A stretch of DNA of 8,525 nt. Source: Saprospiraceae bacterium (lineage in GTDB: Bacteria; Bacteroidota; Bacteroidia; Chitinophagales; Saprospiraceae). The notes beneath the pieces were generated by a model. It worked only from the letters and a program-made list of their open reading frames with translations, did not search any database and was not told where the DNA came from. The stretch lies in assembly GCA_007125435.1 (NCBI GenBank), contig SLDF01000111.1, positions 1 through 8,525 of the forward strand, written 5' to 3'. Positions 1 through 6,786 of this stretch are shown piece after piece; the stretch's first letter is position 1, and the number at the start of each line of letters is the position of its first letter. Position numbers and translations under genes: made by a program.

Positions 1-60
1 AAATAAGACTTGAAAGCTACCAGCCTACTTCAAGCCTAAACAGCGAAGCGTAAACAACCT

Positions 61-115
61 GCAATCCGCAATCCACAACTTGCAGCTTGTAGCTTGTAGC
101 TTGAAGCTTGAAGCT
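61..115. repeat. Short tandem heptamer repeats (GCAATCC x2, then AGCTTGW x5.5)
   Basis: Two 7-bp tandem arrays lie almost side by side. GCAATCC occurs twice at 61-74. Then 77-115 reads AACTTGC, AGCTTGT, AGCTTGT, AGCTTGA, AGCTTGA and a partial AGCT. The array is direct sequence evidence. From general familiarity, similar AGCTTG/CAAGCT heptamer runs are scattered between genes in many Bacteroidota genomes and often give spurious short reading frames; one such frame crosses this array on the minus strand and I do not treat it as a gene. Function is unknown. Slippage-generated low-complexity DNA is the simplest explanation. Confidence 0.8.
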
Positions 116-120
116 AAAAA

Positions 121-292
121 CGCTCTTCCGCGTGAGGGATAGAAGCGATATGAAGAGGTCTGGCATAGATGGTGGAGCGCTGGTGTGATGGCGACTGGTA
201 AGAAGCCGCTCACACCAGCAGCGACACCCTATGGCAGACCTGTGAATACAAGCGGATAGCCCGACCCCGCACGATAGTAAGGGGACACGCCC
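121..292. repeat. Intergenic element with a large imperfect inverted repeat
   Basis: The core is a long imperfect hairpin at about 156-241. AGGTCTG (156-162) pairs with CAGACCT (235-241), CATAG (164-168) with CTATG (229-233), CTGGTGTGA (180-188) with TCACACCAG (210-218), and GGC (190-192) with GCC (205-207). On the left it is flanked by a GCGTGAGGGATAGAAGCG-like segment (130-147) and on the right by AGCGGATAGCCCGACCCCGC (251-270). A small CCCC/GGGG stem (265-268 with 281-284) lies nearest to the end of nth. The flanking words resemble, from memory, a dispersed intergenic repeat of Bacteroidota genomes that often sits downstream of stop codons. It could act as a transcription terminator or 3'-end stabiliser for the nth transcript, but no clear U-tract follows. 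No protein gene is supported in 1-328. Confidence 0.6.
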
Positions 293-328
293 AAAACCTA
301 TCCTAAATAAATGGCTTTAACCTCCGGT

Positions 329-1021
329 TTACTTCTTCTTTGCTTTTTGTTTATTGCGTTGGCGTGCGGCTTCTGCGCGGTCAAATTCGTCGAATATTTT
401 GCGGCGACCATATTTACGGCATATGGGGCATTCATAGGGATTGTGGCCCCTTGCCGGGCAGTATTCTCTGCCGAAGAAGATGATCTGGAGATGGCGGCGA
501 TTCCATGTGGATTCGGGGAATACTTTTTTAAGATCCTTTTCTGTCTTTTCTACGGACTTTCCGGTGCTGAGTGTCCATCGGTAAGCCAGACGGTGTATGT
601 GGGTATCTACAGGGAAAGCGGGCACATCAAAAGCCTGTGACATGACGACCGATGCAGTCTTATGGCCGACACCCGGCAGTTCTTCGAGGAGGGCCATGTC
701 TTGCGGCACCTGTCCATCGTACTTATCTAGCAGGATATGCGATAGATTGAATATGGCTTTGGACTTGGTAGGGGATAGGCCACATGGCTTGATGATCTCT
801 CTGATCTCTTCCACAGACAAGTGTACCATGTCTTCAGGACGGTTGGCACGCGCGAATAAGTGGGGCGTGACCTGGTTAACCCTTTCATCTGTGCACTGCG
901 CTGAAAGTAGCACGGCGACGAGTAACGTGTAAGGATCTGTATGATCTAGTGGTACCGGTATCTCCGGATACAATGACTCTAATATTTCGCTGATGGCATC
1001 TGCTTTTTGTTGTCTGGTCAT
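329..1021 (-). CDS. nth: Endonuclease III (DNA glycosylase/AP lyase), incomplete Fe-S motif
   Basis: This is a base-excision repair enzyme that removes oxidised pyrimidines and cleaves the abasic site by beta-elimination. The 230 residues follow the HhH-GPD fold: LLSAQCTDERVN at about 38-49, and the helix-hairpin-helix LPGVGHKTA at 115-123 with the Schiff-base lysine K121. VDTHIHRL at 138-145 holds the catalytic D139. The C-terminal cluster region reads Cys188, Cys198, Cys201 (C-X9-C-X2-C). The classic form is C-X6-C-X2-C-X5-C, so the first spacing is stretched and the fourth cysteine is absent; a basic Lys/Arg-rich tail follows. The [4Fe-4S] cluster may therefore be lost, or completed by another ligand. 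The ATG overlaps the TGA of the upstream acyl-CoA reductase gene by 4 bp (ATGA), which suggests translational coupling. The family call is firm; the state of the cluster is inference. Confidence 0.95.
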   Translation of the reverse strand: MTRQQKADAISEILESLYPEIPVPLDHTDPYTLLVAVLLSAQCTDERVNQVTPHLFARANRPEDMVHLSVEEIREIIKPCGLSPTKSKAIFNLSHILLDKYDGQVPQDMALLEELPGVGHKTASVVMSQAFDVPAFPVDTHIHRLAYRWTLSTGKSVEKTEKDLKKVFPESTWNRRHLQIIFFGREYCPARGHNPYECPICRKYGRRKIFDEFDRAEAARQRNKQKAKKK

Positions 1022-2058
1022 GAGTCTAAGTCTATTAAAAATGATAAAGTATCTATGTCATCTGCGTAGTCAAAAAAATCAGGCAACTGTGCCGAGCCCA
1101 TGGGTACGGTCGTTAGATCCGGCACTTGGTCTGTACGACTTACAATGCATTGTATATCCTTTTCGATCGGCGAGATCTTATGGGTGACATCATCTTGATC
1201 TTTGTATTGTTCGTAATGGAGCATGGCAATTCTTGAAACCAGCTGTTTATCCTCTGTGATCAGCACACAGCCATTCATCAGGAATGGAACCTTATTGAGC
1301 AGATAAAGGGCGTATGAGTAGTCGTAATTGTTCATATATGCATTGTGGTGAATGATGTCGATGAAGTGCTCCTGCCATAAACCTAACATGCGTTCGAAAT
1401 TGTATCCCTGTGGCACATAGAGCTTGGAGACGCTCCGACACCCAAGACCAAAATAGGAAAATACATCACCACCCAAAGCAATCAATTCTTCATCTGATTC
1501 CTGACCGTCTAAAATGGCGATTGAAGACCTACTGTGCCTTATGATCGATGGATATTTGCCAAAGTAAGTCTGGAAGTATCGGACGCTATTGTTACTGCCC
1601 GTAGCTATATAGCCATCGAGACCTTTTAGCTGGTCTTCAAAGTGAACGTATGTACTGAATCGAGGATCTATTTCAGTCAATTGGTCGACAATGAATGGAA
1701 TCAGTACTTCGTCCTTAGAGGATAGCTTGACATGCGCCACATGACCTGATAGAAATGTACACAATAGATCGTGAAAACCAACCAATGGGATGTTCCCGGC
1801 CATGACAATACCAACGTCTTTAGGGGCTGATAGATGAACAATCTTTAGATATCTTTTACTCACCTCAGAAAGGTTATCTTCATTCAAGTATGTCGCAACT
1901 ATTGCTTTCCAGGCTTGCTTGATATTTTCCGGGGTAAACCATGCATTTTTTTGGTAGGCAAGCTGTACAGCTGACTGCCATGCTTCAGACGAATCATCGA
2001 AACTGTCGCGAAAGTAGCGCAATAGTTGTACCCGCTCTTCAAATTGTAATTGATCCAT
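1018..2058 (-). CDS. Acyl-CoA reductase, LuxC family, short form
   Basis: This is a 346-residue member of the LuxC acyl-CoA reductase family (aldehyde dehydrogenase superfamily), expected to reduce an acyl-CoA or acyl thioester to an aldehyde with NAD(P)H. Visible landmarks are the VMAGNIPLVGFHDLL segment (85-99), ATGSNNSVRYF at 152-162 (nucleotide-binding type) and FGLGCRSVSKLYVP at 203-216. Cys207 in that last motif is the probable nucleophile that forms the acyl-enzyme. It is shorter than bioluminescence LuxC (about 480 residues). No luxA, luxB, luxD or luxE genes are nearby, so light production is not implied; a role in lipid or aldehyde metabolism is more likely, with substrate unknown. 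The start at 2058 is the first Met of a compact N-terminus and has no clear Shine-Dalgarno sequence. It lies 88 bp after the DUF1415 gene and overlaps nth by 4 bp. Confidence 0.88.
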   Translation of the reverse strand: MDQLQFEERVQLLRYFRDSFDDSSEAWQSAVQLAYQKNAWFTPENIKQAWKAIVATYLNEDNLSEVSKRYLKIVHLSAPKDVGIVMAGNIPLVGFHDLLCTFLSGHVAHVKLSSKDEVLIPFIVDQLTEIDPRFSTYVHFEDQLKGLDGYIATGSNNSVRYFQTYFGKYPSIIRHSRSSIAILDGQESDEELIALGGDVFSYFGLGCRSVSKLYVPQGYNFERMLGLWQEHFIDIIHHNAYMNNYDYSYALYLLNKVPFLMNGCVLITEDKQLVSRIAMLHYEQYKDQDDVTHKISPIEKDIQCIVSRTDQVPDLTTVPMGSAQLPDFFDYADDIDTLSFLIDLDS

Positions 2059-2146
2059 TTCAATCGTTGTTTTTACTTGTATTCCTTTTTCGGCGATTTA
2101 GATAAAATGATAGTTTCATGTGGCTAAGACGTACTTGGGTCAAACA

Positions 2147-2707
2147 CTATTCAATGTCCAGTGTTTGCCATTTTCGTAATTGATTTCTCAGCGCTTCTTT
2201 GGATTGACTTTGGAGAAATTCTATATTTTTATCAGGTATCTGATCAATATCTTTATAGAATCTTCTTGCTTTAGCGACGTCCTCTTCTTTGATAAGATGA
2301 AAGACAGGAAAAGGAGATCTATTGGTAAAGTTGGTGATGGCGTCTTCGTCTACGCCGTCAAAGGTGTAGTCTGGGTGAAATGTTGCTAGCTGCACCTGAC
2401 CTTCGAGCCCTTCTGCATGAATTAAATGCTCTATAAACCCGCTGTAATCCCAATACTCCATGAAGGTATCGAAAACAAATGGGCAGATGATCAAGGCTGT
2501 GTCAAAGCGATTATTTTCATTATTGATCAAAGATAGAGCCGCTTCAATCACTACAGGCGGAAGCATGGTTTTCTCTGTGCTTTCAAAGACAACGTATTGG
2601 ATGCGGTCAGTGGAGTAGGGGTGAAGCGCAAACGGACAAAAGTTAAATCCTATGACCCAGTTTTCCAGCCATGCTTTTGTGACATCAGCATAAGGGTTTG
2701 ACTTCAT
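2147..2707 (-). CDS. DUF1415 family protein
   Basis: This is a 186-residue protein of the uncharacterised DUF1415 family. The family hallmarks are WVIGFNFCPFA at about 17-27, FHPDYTFDG at 110-118 and the NRSPFPVFHLI stretch at 129-139. No signal peptide or membrane segment is visible, so it is probably cytoplasmic. The conserved Cys24, His and Asp residues would suit a metal- or nucleotide-binding site, but no function is established and I assign none. Its ATG begins one base after the TAG of the rluD-like gene (TAG-T-ATG), so it is almost certainly co-transcribed and probably translationally coupled with it. The length is normal for the family, and the start lies a plausible 12 residues before the first conserved Trp. 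Confidence 0.88.
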   Translation of the reverse strand: MKSNPYADVTKAWLENWVIGFNFCPFALHPYSTDRIQYVVFESTEKTMLPPVVIEAALSLINNENNRFDTALIICPFVFDTFMEYWDYSGFIEHLIHAEGLEGQVQLATFHPDYTFDGVDEDAITNFTNRSPFPVFHLIKEEDVAKARRFYKDIDQIPDKNIEFLQSQSKEALRNQLRKWQTLDIE

Positions 2708-2708
2708 A

Positions 2709-3773
2709 CTACATATTATTTTTCCTGTACGTCAAATAGTGTTCCCATTTATCCATGACTTGTTGGAAATCATTCGGCAAGTCGGTTTCAAACAGCATAT
2801 GCTTGCCGGTATTGGGGTGTATAAAGCCAAGAGACCTGGCATGAAGCGCCTGACGGCTCATGATACCAAAGCAATTCTGAACAAACTGTTTGTACTTTGT
2901 GAAGACCGTACCTTTTCGTATTTGCATACCACCGTATTTTTCGTCAGCAAAGAGGGGATGCCCTATTGATTTCATATGCACCCTGATCTGGTGGGTTCTT
3001 CCAGTTTCTAATTGACACTCTACCAGAGATACATAGTAATAGGATTGTATGGTTTTATAGTGCGTGATAGCATGTTTGCCTCTGTCTTCCTCAGGTATGA
3101 CAGTATAGATCAGGCGATTTTTGGCGTGCCTTGCTATATACCCTTCAATGGTGCCGTCTTCAGGTTCTGGCGATCCCCACACAAGTGCCAGATATTTTCT
3201 TTCTATAGTATGATCATAGAATTGCTTACCCAGATGTGAAGCACTGTGGTCGGTTTTGGGCACAATCATGACACCGCTTGTGTCCTTATCTATCCTGTGC
3301 ACCAGCCCTGGAGGCTCGGTCTCGAAGGGCTGATTGTCTGCAGGCTTTGCCGGATGGAGGTGCCATGCAAGTGCATTGAGCAAGGTGCCTGTCCAATTGC
3401 CTATAGCAGGGTGGACGACCATGCCTGCCGGCTTATTGATAACCATAAGGTGATCATCTTCATACATGATGTCCAGAGGAATCGGTTCGGCAAGGACTTT
3501 AGAATGATCAATATCTTGTTTGGGAACGATAAGTTTTATGGATTCACCACCTTTAAGTTTATAATTAGACTTTATAGGTTTGTCATCTATGGTGACGGCA
3601 CCAGCTTTTATAGCCGCCTGGACCTTATTGCGTGATATTCCGATGAGCTTATCCGTGATGTACTTGTCGATCCGCTCCGGCCCTTGTCCGGGGTCGACCT
3701 GTAATATTCGATCCTGATAAAGGTCATCAGATTCATCCTGATCATTCAAAAAATTGTCGCTGTGCTCTTTCAT
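2709..3773 (-). CDS. rluD: RluA-family 23S rRNA pseudouridine synthase (RluD-like)
   Basis: This enzyme isomerises uridine to pseudouridine in RNA. The RluD subtype modifies helix 69 of 23S rRNA during large-subunit assembly. An S4 RNA-binding domain spans about 33-80 (ERIDKYITDKL, then SRNKVQAAIKAGAV). The catalytic domain begins near 103 and carries HRIDKDTSG at 159-167 with the catalytic Asp162, and LETGRTHQIRVH at 255-266. The 354 residues are slightly longer than E. coli RluD because of an acidic N-terminal extension (about 1-25). The start at 3773 is the only Met before residue 103. This gene is the first of the cluster rluD, DUF1415, acyl-CoA reductase, nth. The exact target uridine cannot be read from sequence, so the symbol rests on the S4-plus-RluA architecture; RluA or RluC-like specificity is not excluded. 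Confidence 0.9.
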   Translation of the reverse strand: MKEHSDNFLNDQDESDDLYQDRILQVDPGQGPERIDKYITDKLIGISRNKVQAAIKAGAVTIDDKPIKSNYKLKGGESIKLIVPKQDIDHSKVLAEPIPLDIMYEDDHLMVINKPAGMVVHPAIGNWTGTLLNALAWHLHPAKPADNQPFETEPPGLVHRIDKDTSGVMIVPKTDHSASHLGKQFYDHTIERKYLALVWGSPEPEDGTIEGYIARHAKNRLIYTVIPEEDRGKHAITHYKTIQSYYYVSLVECQLETGRTHQIRVHMKSIGHPLFADEKYGGMQIRKGTVFTKYKQFVQNCFGIMSRQALHARSLGFIHPNTGKHMLFETDLPNDFQQVMDKWEHYLTYRKNNM

Positions 3774-3852
3774 GGCACAAAATTATAAAAGAATATGTGG
3801 AAAATGAATAAAAGCAGCAGTCGTAAGCGAGTGAATAATATTTTAGTGTTTT

Positions 3853-3992
3853 GGGCATCACCTTCCACTTCGTTTCAGGTCGCTATGCTTCGGGGCTCGC
3901 TGTTCGCTCGGCCTCGATTCCGCCAATAGCTACATCGAGTCTGGCTTCACTTCGTTACGCCACCCACTCCGCAGCGCTGATGCAAGATACCC
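3853..3992. repeat. GC-richer intergenic repeat-like element with short inverted ends
   Basis: The 340-bp gap 3774-4113 holds no credible gene but contains a compositionally distinct block. It opens with GGGCATCA (3853-3860) and closes with TGATGC (3978-3983) followed by CCCC (3990-3993), giving 6-bp inverted ends GCATCA/TGATGC. Inside are a direct repeat of CACTTCGTT (3866-3874 and 3948-3956) and a hairpin CTCGAT/ATCGAG (3913-3918 with 3934-3939). Its rhythm of TTCG, CGCT and GCTCG words resembles, from memory, dispersed intergenic repeats of Bacteroidota that end in ACGCCACCC and CGCAGCGCTGATGC-like words. No transposase is present, so it would be a non-autonomous or REP-like element. Copies elsewhere in the genome would prove it. 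Confidence 0.5.
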
Positions 3993-4042
3993 CGGTTATG
4001 TCTACCAGGTGAAATGTTGAATTAGACATGAAGAAAATGGTA

Positions 4043-4082
4043 AGATCACAGGGACTCTGATGATTCATGTTCCCTGTGATCT
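4043..4082 (-). terminator. Probable terminator of the TonB-dependent receptor transcript
   Basis: A perfect 12-bp inverted repeat, AGATCACAGGGA (4043-4054) and TCCCTGTGATCT (4071-4082), encloses a 16-nt loop. It starts 31 nt after the receptor's TAA. In the direction of transcription the stem is followed by TTACCATTTTC, a weak and interrupted U-tract, so it may be an imperfect intrinsic terminator or a 3'-end stabilising hairpin. Confidence 0.6.
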
Positions 4083-4113
4083 GTCTGTAGCTCCCTCTAT
4101 AGATAAACCCGAA

Positions 4114-6576
4114 TTAAAAGTGAAAAGTAATATTCATCAAATAATTACGTAAGGCTTGTGGAAATAATCCCATGAGGTTATACCTGGAGCCCCCTTCTCT
4201 TGCACTATATGGATCATCAGGCAAAGGATTATAACCCGCTGAGTCAAATCTGTAGATCCATCCATTGGTGATGTACTCCTGACTGAAGAGATTGTTGACC
4301 CATATAGCAAGTGTTAGTTTTCTACTACCTTTTACTTCAATGGGAATATTAATTCTCAAGTCAGTGAAGTTATAGGCGTCGAGAATGGCATGGGGGCTTG
4401 ATGTATTATCAAGATATTGCTGGCCTACATATTTGGTCAATAGCTGTACATCCGGCTTCAGCTTATAGTGCCCCCATGTGAAGCTTTCAAAATGATATTC
4501 AGCTATGAAGTTTCCTATAAACTCAGGTGATAAGGCTAGGTTGGTATTGCTATGTTCGACAGCAATTTGTCCACCTGTGTCCCAATCGTCAATGAACTCT
4601 GTAAACTCTAGAACTCTATTCCTACTAACGGTGACTGCAGTACCGAGATGGACAGGACCGAGCTTTAGTGAGCCTTCAAACTCTATGCCGGCACGATACG
4701 ATGTAGGGATATTGGTCCTTATGGCAGCACCAACATCGTTGATCTCACCGGTGACTACAAGTTGATCCCTGTAATACATCAAATAACCATTGACGGCTAG
4801 ATTGTAAAATGATCCTGAAGTGCGGTAGCCTGCCTCCGGATTGTACATAAACTCCGGCTGAGGATCATTATTCTCTGATGTGTTGACAAAGTCGCGTCTA
4901 TTGGGCTCTCTGGCAGCTGTACTGACAGAAGCATACCATTCATCATTATTATCTGTTCTGTAGAATAGTCCGGCTTTAGGATTGAAGAATGAAAAATCGG
5001 CCACACCATCGAAAACCCAGCCTTGATTATTATCGCCTGCATAGGTGTAATTGATATTGCGATATTGTAGATCCAGGTATCCGCTTAAGTTGTTATTGAT
5101 ATCCCTGATGTACTTAAGAAAGATATTGAAATCCGTTTTTCGTGAAGCATTAAAGTAATACTGATCACCTTTCTCTGTATCGCCGGCAAATCTCGCCCAT
5201 ATCAATTCACCAAAGTGGTCGCCGTAATATTCATTGTAGGAAATGCCAAGGGTAAACTGATCTTTCTGGCTGGGCGTATTGTAATCCAATGAAAATATAC
5301 CACCATAGAAGTCATTGTCCAACCACCTTCTTCGCACGAGATCTGACCGTGTAATGGTTTCATTACCAATGACTATGGGGTCAATATTGTAATTGGAGAG
5401 TCTATCTCTATTTCTAAACTCTTCAAAGAAGCCAAACCCACGCGTATAGTGCAGCGTAAAGTTTGTAAACAGGTTGGGAAGGGGATTATATTGATGAATG
5501 AGTTGATAGTGGGTTTGTCTATAGTTGTCAACTTGATTATCGTAAAAAGTGCCATCGTTTTTAGACCCGGTCGTATTAAATGTCCTCAGGTCAGGATCGT
5601 TTATAAACTGTTGAGGTAGGCCGTTCCATGCTTGATAGGTGATCTCCCTACCGGATATAATGTTAAACTTGAGGCTACTTTTGTTACCTAGGTAAGCTGC
5701 TGTAACCATGAAAGACTCCAGATCAGAAAAGGCTCGATCAACATAACCGTCGGAGTCAATCTTAGAGTATCTGGCATCGATTGAGAATTTACCATCTATC
5801 AATCCGGTTCCCACCTTGACATTGGCTCGCCTTGTATTGAATGACCCCACGCCGGCAGTCACAGTGGCATATGGATCTCTTTCTATTTGTTGAGTACTCA
5901 GATTTATAGTCGCCCCAAAAGCTCCGGCACCATTGGTCGAACTACCGGCACCTCGTTGAATCTGTATGTTATCAGTCGAGCTGGCAAAGTCCGGCATATT
6001 GACCCAAAAAACGCCTTGAGACTCCGAGTCATTTAATGGTACACCGTTGACCGTCACATTGATTCGGGTAGGATCTGACCCGCGTATACTTATACCGGTA
6101 TAACCTATTCCTGCGCCGGCATCCGAAGTAGCCACCACACTTGGTGTCCATTGCAGCACGAATGGTATATCCTGACCTTGGTTGTTTTTTTCAATGTACT
6201 CTCTGGAGTAATTATTGAATGTCATTGGCGTTTTATCTCTTGCCCAGGTACCAATCAGTTCTACGGCATCAAAGCTAAATGTGCGCTCTTTGAGGCTCAA
6301 TTTGAAATTGCTGATTCCGCTAACCAAAACTATAGTGTCTAGTGGGTCAAAGCCGATGTAAGTGACGTACAGGCTTAATTGCTTCAGACCTGTTTGCAAA
6401 GTAGCTTGGCCTTTGTCATCTGTGAGAAAAACCTTGTCCAGTTCTTTGATAAATACTGTAGCGCCTGGAAGAGGTCTGTTGTCTGAATCATTGACAGTGA
6501 AGTCAATGAATTGCTGTCCCATAGCAGGCCATAAACAGACCAATACTACTGACAGCGTCAATAAAGATTTAAACAT
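4114..6576 (-). CDS. TonB-dependent outer-membrane receptor under TPP riboswitch control (probable thiamine uptake)
   Basis: This is an outer-membrane beta-barrel importer powered by TonB/ExbBD. I place the start at 6576 (820 residues) and not at the upstream in-frame ATG at 6609. The 6576 start gives a clean signal peptide (MFKSLLTLSVVLVCLWPAMG, cut near residue 20), while the 6609 ATG is buried in a hairpin of the riboswitch leader. A carboxypeptidase-regulatory-like beta-sandwich covers about 22-95 (PLPGATVFIKE). A plug domain covers about 110-235, with SIRGSDPTRINVTVNGVPL at 163-181 and IQRGAGSSTNGAGAFGATINL-type residues near 206-226. The rest is a 22-strand-type barrel ending in the terminal Phe typical of outer-membrane proteins. 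The TPP riboswitch makes thiamine, its phosphates or a precursor the probable substrate; homologous thiamine-regulated receptors are known in Bacteroidetes. No SusD partner or inner-membrane transporter gene follows. Family firm, substrate inferred. Confidence 0.93.
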   Translation of the reverse strand: MFKSLLTLSVVLVCLWPAMGQQFIDFTVNDSDNRPLPGATVFIKELDKVFLTDDKGQATLQTGLKQLSLYVTYIGFDPLDTIVLVSGISNFKLSLKERTFSFDAVELIGTWARDKTPMTFNNYSREYIEKNNQGQDIPFVLQWTPSVVATSDAGAGIGYTGISIRGSDPTRINVTVNGVPLNDSESQGVFWVNMPDFASSTDNIQIQRGAGSSTNGAGAFGATINLSTQQIERDPYATVTAGVGSFNTRRANVKVGTGLIDGKFSIDARYSKIDSDGYVDRAFSDLESFMVTAAYLGNKSSLKFNIISGREITYQAWNGLPQQFINDPDLRTFNTTGSKNDGTFYDNQVDNYRQTHYQLIHQYNPLPNLFTNFTLHYTRGFGFFEEFRNRDRLSNYNIDPIVIGNETITRSDLVRRRWLDNDFYGGIFSLDYNTPSQKDQFTLGISYNEYYGDHFGELIWARFAGDTEKGDQYYFNASRKTDFNIFLKYIRDINNNLSGYLDLQYRNINYTYAGDNNQGWVFDGVADFSFFNPKAGLFYRTDNNDEWYASVSTAAREPNRRDFVNTSENNDPQPEFMYNPEAGYRTSGSFYNLAVNGYLMYYRDQLVVTGEINDVGAAIRTNIPTSYRAGIEFEGSLKLGPVHLGTAVTVSRNRVLEFTEFIDDWDTGGQIAVEHSNTNLALSPEFIGNFIAEYHFESFTWGHYKLKPDVQLLTKYVGQQYLDNTSSPHAILDAYNFTDLRINIPIEVKGSRKLTLAIWVNNLFSQEYITNGWIYRFDSAGYNPLPDDPYSAREGGSRYNLMGLFPQALRNYLMNITFHF

Positions 6577-6602
6577 GATAAAAAAGTTTGTGTGTAAATA
6601 AT

Positions 6603-6626
6603 CATTCATCCAGGGACAGATGAATG
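6603..6626 (-). promoter_or_regulatory. Hairpin in the leader: candidate riboswitch expression platform
   Basis: CATTCATC and GATGAATG form a perfect 8-bp stem (6603-6610 with 6619-6626) with an 8-nt loop, between the TPP aptamer and the receptor's ATG. In RNA sense the stem is followed by AUUAUUUACAC, a weak U-rich tail. The loop contains UCCCU (6616-6612), complementary to AGGGA (6648-6644), the 3' strand of aptamer helix P1. This could let ligand binding decide which pairing forms. The structure is seen in sequence; the switching mechanism is inference. Confidence 0.5.
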
Positions 6627-6640
6627 CTTGCTCACTCGCT

Positions 6641-6766
6641 TACTCCCTTCCCGGTATTATCCGGGCAGGTTCAACGGGTATGATCTCAGCCTGAATTTAA
6701 ACTTGACAAATACAACAGCTGATATAACCGTATGTATAGATGTCAAGTAAGGCACCCCTGAGAGAA
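6641..6766 (-). ncRNA. TPP riboswitch (THI box)
   Basis: The conserved TPP aptamer blocks occur in order on the minus strand: CTCAGGGGTGCC (6762-6751), GGCTGAGATCATACCC at about 6691-6676, TTGAACCTG just after, and GGATAATACCGGGAAGGGAG (6662-6643). P1 is closed by CTCTC with GGGAG. The stretch between GGGGTGCC and GGCTGAGA is a long optional P3 arm, supported by ACTTGACA/TGTCAAGT (6748-6741 with 6708-6701). This RNA binds thiamine pyrophosphate and normally lowers expression of the following gene when TPP is plentiful. It lies 64 nt upstream of the receptor start and points only at that gene. Confidence 0.96.
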
Positions 6767-6778
6767 TTGCACACAGCG

Positions 6779-6786
6779 CAAAATTA
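6779..6786 (-). promoter_or_regulatory. Bacteroidota-type -7 promoter box for the riboswitch transcript
   Basis: TAATTTTG on the minus strand matches the Bacteroidota sigma-A -7 consensus TAnnTTTG exactly. It lies 12 nt before the first P1 base of the TPP riboswitch, so the transcript would begin a few bases before the aptamer, where a riboswitch promoter should sit. The nearest upstream -33-like TTG (6812-6814) is about 25 nt away, longer than the usual spacing, so the -33 element is weak or absent. It is 28 nt downstream of the sugar transferase stop. Confidence 0.55.

Noticed and set aside
25..213. A 62-codon minus-strand reading frame
   Set aside because: It runs through the heptamer array and one arm of the hairpin element and has the repetitive composition of a translated repeat, so it is not a gene.
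1018..2058. Bioluminescence operon suggested by the LuxC-family gene
   Set aside because: No luciferase, transferase or synthetase genes are present, and short LuxC-type reductases occur in non-luminous Bacteroidota.
3246..3635. A 129-codon plus-strand reading frame
   Set aside because: It lies wholly antisense to the well-supported pseudouridine synthase gene and shows no recognisable domain.
3778..3785. A TAATTTTG -7-like box just before rluD
   Set aside because: It matches TAnnTTTG exactly but lies 4 nt before the ATG, implying a nearly leaderless transcript, and no TTG is found at a suitable distance upstream. The AT-rich setting makes chance likely.
3823..6643. An 11-bp inverted match, GTAAGCGAGTG at 3823-3833 and CACTCGCTTAC at 6633-6643
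   Set aside because: In a window of this length several 11-mer matches are expected by chance, and one copy is explained by the TPP riboswitch flank.
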